From contig DEHU01000013.1 of assembly GCA_002352125.1 (NCBI GenBank), positions 1-23,636 of the forward strand: a DNA stretch of 23,636 nucleotides. The letters are read 5' to 3'. A program made the translations under genes and the position numbers. Numbering within the stretch: the stretch's first letter is position 1; every line of letters starts with the position of its first letter. The notes below the pieces were generated by a model that did no database searches, was not told the DNA's origin, and saw nothing but the letters and a program-made list of their open reading frames with translations. Of the stretch, positions 21,008-23,636 are shown piece by piece. This stretch comes from Competibacteraceae bacterium UBA2792 (GTDB lineage Bacteria > Pseudomonadota > Gammaproteobacteria > Competibacterales > Competibacteraceae).

Positions 21008-22798
21008 ATGCGGCTGATAATAAACATCATCGCCCTTTTTTGGCTTATTTCAGCAAATGCTTACACGCTTGAATGGAGGAAGGGCGATGATTGGCCGGAA
21101 GGAACAACAACAGAAGCATGCATTAACGGTAATTGCGTATCGAATATCGCTGGAAATCAACTGATATTCGATGCCAAGGCCGGAACGGTTATTAATGCGA
21201 GCGTCCGCGCTATTTCTCCTGACGGTAGATTTTCAACATGGGCGACACTAACACAAGCAATCTCTGTCGCGAAAACAATCCCATTAGGTCAAAGTAGCTT
21301 ATGGGCGAGACTGGAGATAAATAGCGTGGCTGTAGCACAAGTAGGCACGGTTTATAGCAATTCAAATAATGCAACAACATCGTTTGATGTTGATATACCG
21401 GCAAATGCAAATTGCATTATCGTTTTCGCTGCTGGATATTCCACGCCATTACTTAGTGCAATTAATTTTGATGGTTCTGGTAATGATTTTACGTTGATTC
21501 GCGGACAGCGGTGGAACGCTGATTTTAGCTCTAATCAAATTGAAATCTATGGAATGTTGAGTTCTTCTCCGAACTGGCCGGGAACTGGAACTAAAACATT
21601 CTATAAAACTCGCAACTCGTCAAGTACAGAAGGCGTTAATCTTGTTATTGCGTTTTTTTCCGGAGTTTCTAACTGGGAGCAAGCGCAATCAAGAGATGGC
21701 TCTAGCTTAGAATGGACCGCATCGTTTACTGGTGTATTAGCCGGAGATATGGCTATTTTAGGGATGTATAAATATGGAGATACCCCAACAGTAAACAATA
21801 ACAGTCAAGCACAGATTGCAGCATTAGCTCCGTATAATTCTGCTGGCATTGGAGCTTCGTATAAATCTGGCGCTTCGTCAGTTATCGCGCAAGCTCAAAA
21901 TAATATTGTTCCTGCCGCTTTTCTCCTCAAGAGTTTCAGCGGGGGGAGCACATACAGCTATACGCCAAGCGGAGGCCTGGCCACCGGCGGAGTCGGCACC
22001 TTGAAGCTGGCCAAGGCCACGACCGCCAGCGGTGGCCTAACGACAGGCGGCGCGGCCACGCTGAAACGAGCATTTGCAAGCCTGGCGAGCGGCGGCACGA
22101 CTGCCGGAGGCGCAGCCCCGCTCAAGCTCATCAAGACCGCCACTGCTTCGGGCGGCGTTACGACTGGCGGATCGGCGGCCATGAAGCGTGCCCAGACCGC
22201 TACTGCGGCGGGTGGCGTGACGGCTGGTGGATCTGGCGGACTCAAGCGCACGCAATCCATGCACGCGACGGGCGGGATGATTGCCGGTGGCGTGGCTACC
22301 GCGTCTTTGACATCAACCGGATCGAACAGCTACACGGCAAGCGGTGGCCTAACGACAGGCGGCGCGGCCGGACTCAAGCGGACCAATGCAAGCGCCTCGT
22401 CTGGCGGGATAGAGACCGGCGGATCAGGTAGCATCAAGCAAACGCAAAATTATTCCGTTTCTGGCGGCGTCACGACGGGCGGCACTGGCAACCAAAAGCT
22501 CGTCAAAACGGCAATCGCCAGCGGCGGGCTGACCATAGGCGGAGCTGCATCCGCAACGCTACAGGCAGGTGCGTTCTCGCATGTCGCCAGCGGCGGGCTG
22601 ACCATAGGCGGCGCGGCGTCTTTGCGGTTCTTGCTCGATTACGTCTCCAGCGGAGGATTAACGACCGGTGGGTCGTCGTCGGCAAGTTTGATGCCGGCCG
22701 TTCTGGTTACGCTATCCGGACTGCCATCCTTTTCTCGTGCGTCGCGTTTACCGCGATATGCTCGGGACACATTTGTGACTCGCGTTCGGCGCACATGA
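21008..22798 (+). CDS. Exported Gly-rich tandem-repeat protein in the tail operon
   Basis: A 596-aa protein with three parts. A signal peptide (MRLIINIIALFWLISANA, cut before YTLEW) leads to a short fibronectin-like region with a Cys pair (ACINGNC) that parallels the preceding gene. Residues ~100-315 form an A+T-rich beta domain (SFDVDIPANANCIIVFAAGY, VIAFFSGVSNWEQ, MAILGMYKYGD). Residues ~320-560 hold twelve ~20-residue repeats of the form S-G-G-L/V-T-T-G-G-A-A-x-L-K-R, followed by a basic tail. The repeat part is G+C-rich while the front is A+T-rich, so the gene looks chimeric. It may be a fibre-like or surface-adhesion protein. Its stop overlaps the next ATG (ATGA). Confidence 0.65.
   Translation: MRLIINIIALFWLISANAYTLEWRKGDDWPEGTTTEACINGNCVSNIAGNQLIFDAKAGTVINASVRAISPDGRFSTWATLTQAISVAKTIPLGQSSLWARLEINSVAVAQVGTVYSNSNNATTSFDVDIPANANCIIVFAAGYSTPLLSAINFDGSGNDFTLIRGQRWNADFSSNQIEIYGMLSSSPNWPGTGTKTFYKTRNSSSTEGVNLVIAFFSGVSNWEQAQSRDGSSLEWTASFTGVLAGDMAILGMYKYGDTPTVNNNSQAQIAALAPYNSAGIGASYKSGASSVIAQAQNNIVPAAFLLKSFSGGSTYSYTPSGGLATGGVGTLKLAKATTASGGLTTGGAATLKRAFASLASGGTTAGGAAPLKLIKTATASGGVTTGGSAAMKRAQTATAAGGVTAGGSGGLKRTQSMHATGGMIAGGVATASLTSTGSNSYTASGGLTTGGAAGLKRTNASASSGGIETGGSGSIKQTQNYSVSGGVTTGGTGNQKLVKTAIASGGLTIGGAASATLQAGAFSHVASGGLTIGGAASLRFLLDYVSSGGLTTGGSSSASLMPAVLVTLSGLPSFSRASRLPRYARDTFVTRVRRT
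21959..22690 (+). repeat. Twelve coding tandem repeats (SGGLTTGGAA type)
   Basis: About 60-72 bases per unit, twelve units, mostly diverged at DNA level. Some copies are nearly identical: 22028-22057 equals 22340-22369 over 30 bases, and 22515-22542 equals 22584-22611 over 28 bases with a 69-base offset. Such identity implies recent unit duplication or gene conversion and likely copy-number variation. Confidence 0.85.
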
Positions 22799-23145
22799 AG
22801 ATACCGGTATATATTGGCCGCGACAACGTGGAAACGCTGGCTTTGTCGATGGAGGACGACAAGGAAAACGCGGTCGATATCGGCGATTTTCTGGTGAGCG
22901 TGAACCGCATCGTGCTGGCGACCGAAACGGTCGTCGTCGATAGTCAGGCGACGCCGGCGGCGTTGGTGCTCGACGCGGCCGCAAGAACGCTGGCCTGCAC
23001 TCTCGGGCAATCTTTTTCTGACCCGGGGAACTATCCGGCACAACTGATTTTTTATAGCCCGGGCTATCCCAATGGATTCGTCTGGATAGACCGGCACGGG
23101 GCGGCGGACCAGCGGTTGACGCTGGTCGTTGCCGACGGTGTTTGA
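22795..23145 (+). CDS. Beta-rich tail-region protein upstream of tape measure
   Basis: A 116-aa protein starting on the previous stop. A basic-acidic start (MKIPVYIGRDNVETLALSMED) leads to two likely beta segments: VNRIVLATETVVVDSQ and GNYPAQLIFYSPGYPNGFVWID. The 'G-x-Y-P-A-x-L-I-x-Y-x-P...P-N-G-x-V-W' segment resembles small Ig-like proteins often found beside tape measure genes. No specific family is claimed. The stop lies two bases before the tape measure ATG. Confidence 0.55.
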   Translation: MKIPVYIGRDNVETLALSMEDDKENAVDIGDFLVSVNRIVLATETVVVDSQATPAALVLDAAARTLACTLGQSFSDPGNYPAQLIFYSPGYPNGFVWIDRHGAADQRLTLVVADGV

Positions 23146-23147
23146 GC

Positions 23148-23636
23148 ATGGCCGGGATCCGCGAAGTCGTCGTCCGCCTGCTGCTCACCGCGCACGATGC
23201 AGCGAGCGGCGCGCTGTCTCGGGTGCGGGATGGCGCGGCGGGGATCGGCCAGGCCGTCGGCCAGACGCTCGCGGCGCTACGGTCTTTTTATGCGCTGTTG
23301 ATCGCCATCGCCGGGATCGGAACGGGCAGAGAACTCCAAGACCGCGCCGACGCATACACGAGGCTGACGAACAGCCTGCGCATCGCGACCGATTCAGAAG
23401 AGGCGTTCCGATTAGCGCTAGAGACCGTCACCGACATCGCCAGCCGGACCAATTCCGATCTGGAAACGACGGCAAAACTCTATGCGCGGGTGTCGATTGC
23501 CGGGCAAAGCTTGGGGATTGAGCAAAAACAGACCGCGCGGCTGACGGAGCTGATCGCAAAAGGCATGCAGCTCGGCAATGCCAGCGCCCAAGAATACGCC
23601 AGCGCTACCTTGCAGTTGACCCAAGCATTCAATGCC
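23148..23636 (+). CDS. Tape measure protein, N-terminal part (runs off window)
   Basis: The frame from ATG 23148 stays open to the right edge (163 codons seen). The N-terminus (IREVVVRLLLTAHDAASGALSRVRDG) leads to a hydrophobic segment (LRSFYALLIAIAGIGTG) and then the tape-measure signature of this class: LQDRADAYTRLTNSLRIAT, FRLALETVTDIASRTNSDLETTAKLYARV, EYASATLQLTQAFNA. Such proteins set siphophage tail length and are usually several hundred to over a thousand residues. No tail chaperone pair is seen directly before it. Confidence 0.85.
   Translation, partial: MAGIREVVVRLLLTAHDAASGALSRVRDGAAGIGQAVGQTLAALRSFYALLIAIAGIGTGRELQDRADAYTRLTNSLRIATDSEEAFRLALETVTDIASRTNSDLETTAKLYARVSIAGQSLGIEQKQTARLTELIAKGMQLGNASAQEYASATLQLTQAFNA

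Noticed and set aside
1..23636. CRISPR arrays, tRNA or rRNA genes, insertion sequences
   Set aside because: No spaced identical repeats, no cloverleaf-like segments or rRNA motifs, and no transposase or terminal inverted repeats were recognised. The only array of repeats is coding (21959-22690).

Overview
The window joins a conserved housekeeping block of a Gram-negative, probably gammaproteobacterial, chromosome (about 1-2.6 kb) to the packaging, head, lysis and tail genes of a tailed temperate phage (about 2.7 kb to the right edge). The host assignment rests on the gene order pcnB-folK-panB-panC, on the G+C-rich codon use, and on the phage carrying an outer-membrane lipoprotein spanin. The species cannot be named from this sequence. 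All credible genes are on the + strand and most abut or overlap by a few bases.

Host part: the 3' end of pcnB (poly(A) polymerase), then folK (folate), panB and panC (pantothenate). The phage begins within about 150 bases after panC. No integrase, repressor or attachment-site repeat is visible, so the insertion mechanism cannot be read here.

Phage part, left to right: a Cys-rich candidate small terminase, an HNH endonuclease and the large terminase (2.76-5.62 kb); an A+T-rich tandem winged-helix gene with its own promoter-like region (5.7-6.5 kb); three tiny genes including a DUF3310 protein (6.5-7.1 kb); portal (7.1-8.4 kb); a small protein; then a 5' fragment duplicated from the MuF minor-head gene, a cargo-like gene of unknown function, and the intact MuF gene (8.7-10.55 kb). 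Accessory genes follow, including an exported DUF4124-like protein (10.56-11.6 kb). Next is a P1-immI-like module: a C4-type antisense RNA, an Icd-like reading frame and an AntA antirepressor (11.63-12.34 kb). After two small genes and a strong terminator comes a lysis cassette (13.2-14.65 kb): membrane-anchored P5-type lysozyme, candidate inner spanin, XhlA-like holin candidate and outer spanin lipoprotein.

The capsid is encoded by one 881-codon gene that fuses a Mu-I-like protease, a scaffold-like middle and the major capsid protein. Connector, neck, tail-completion and tail-tube genes follow, then two small tail-region proteins, two consecutive proteins with signal peptides (the second with twelve Gly-rich ~20-residue repeats), a beta-rich protein, and the start of the tape measure gene, cut by the window edge. 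The long tail tube/tape measure set points to a siphovirus-like particle.

The most unusual points are the protease-scaffold-capsid fusion, the duplication-flanked cargo gene, the C4/icd/ant switch embedded among late genes, and the signal-peptide-bearing repeat protein in a tail operon.
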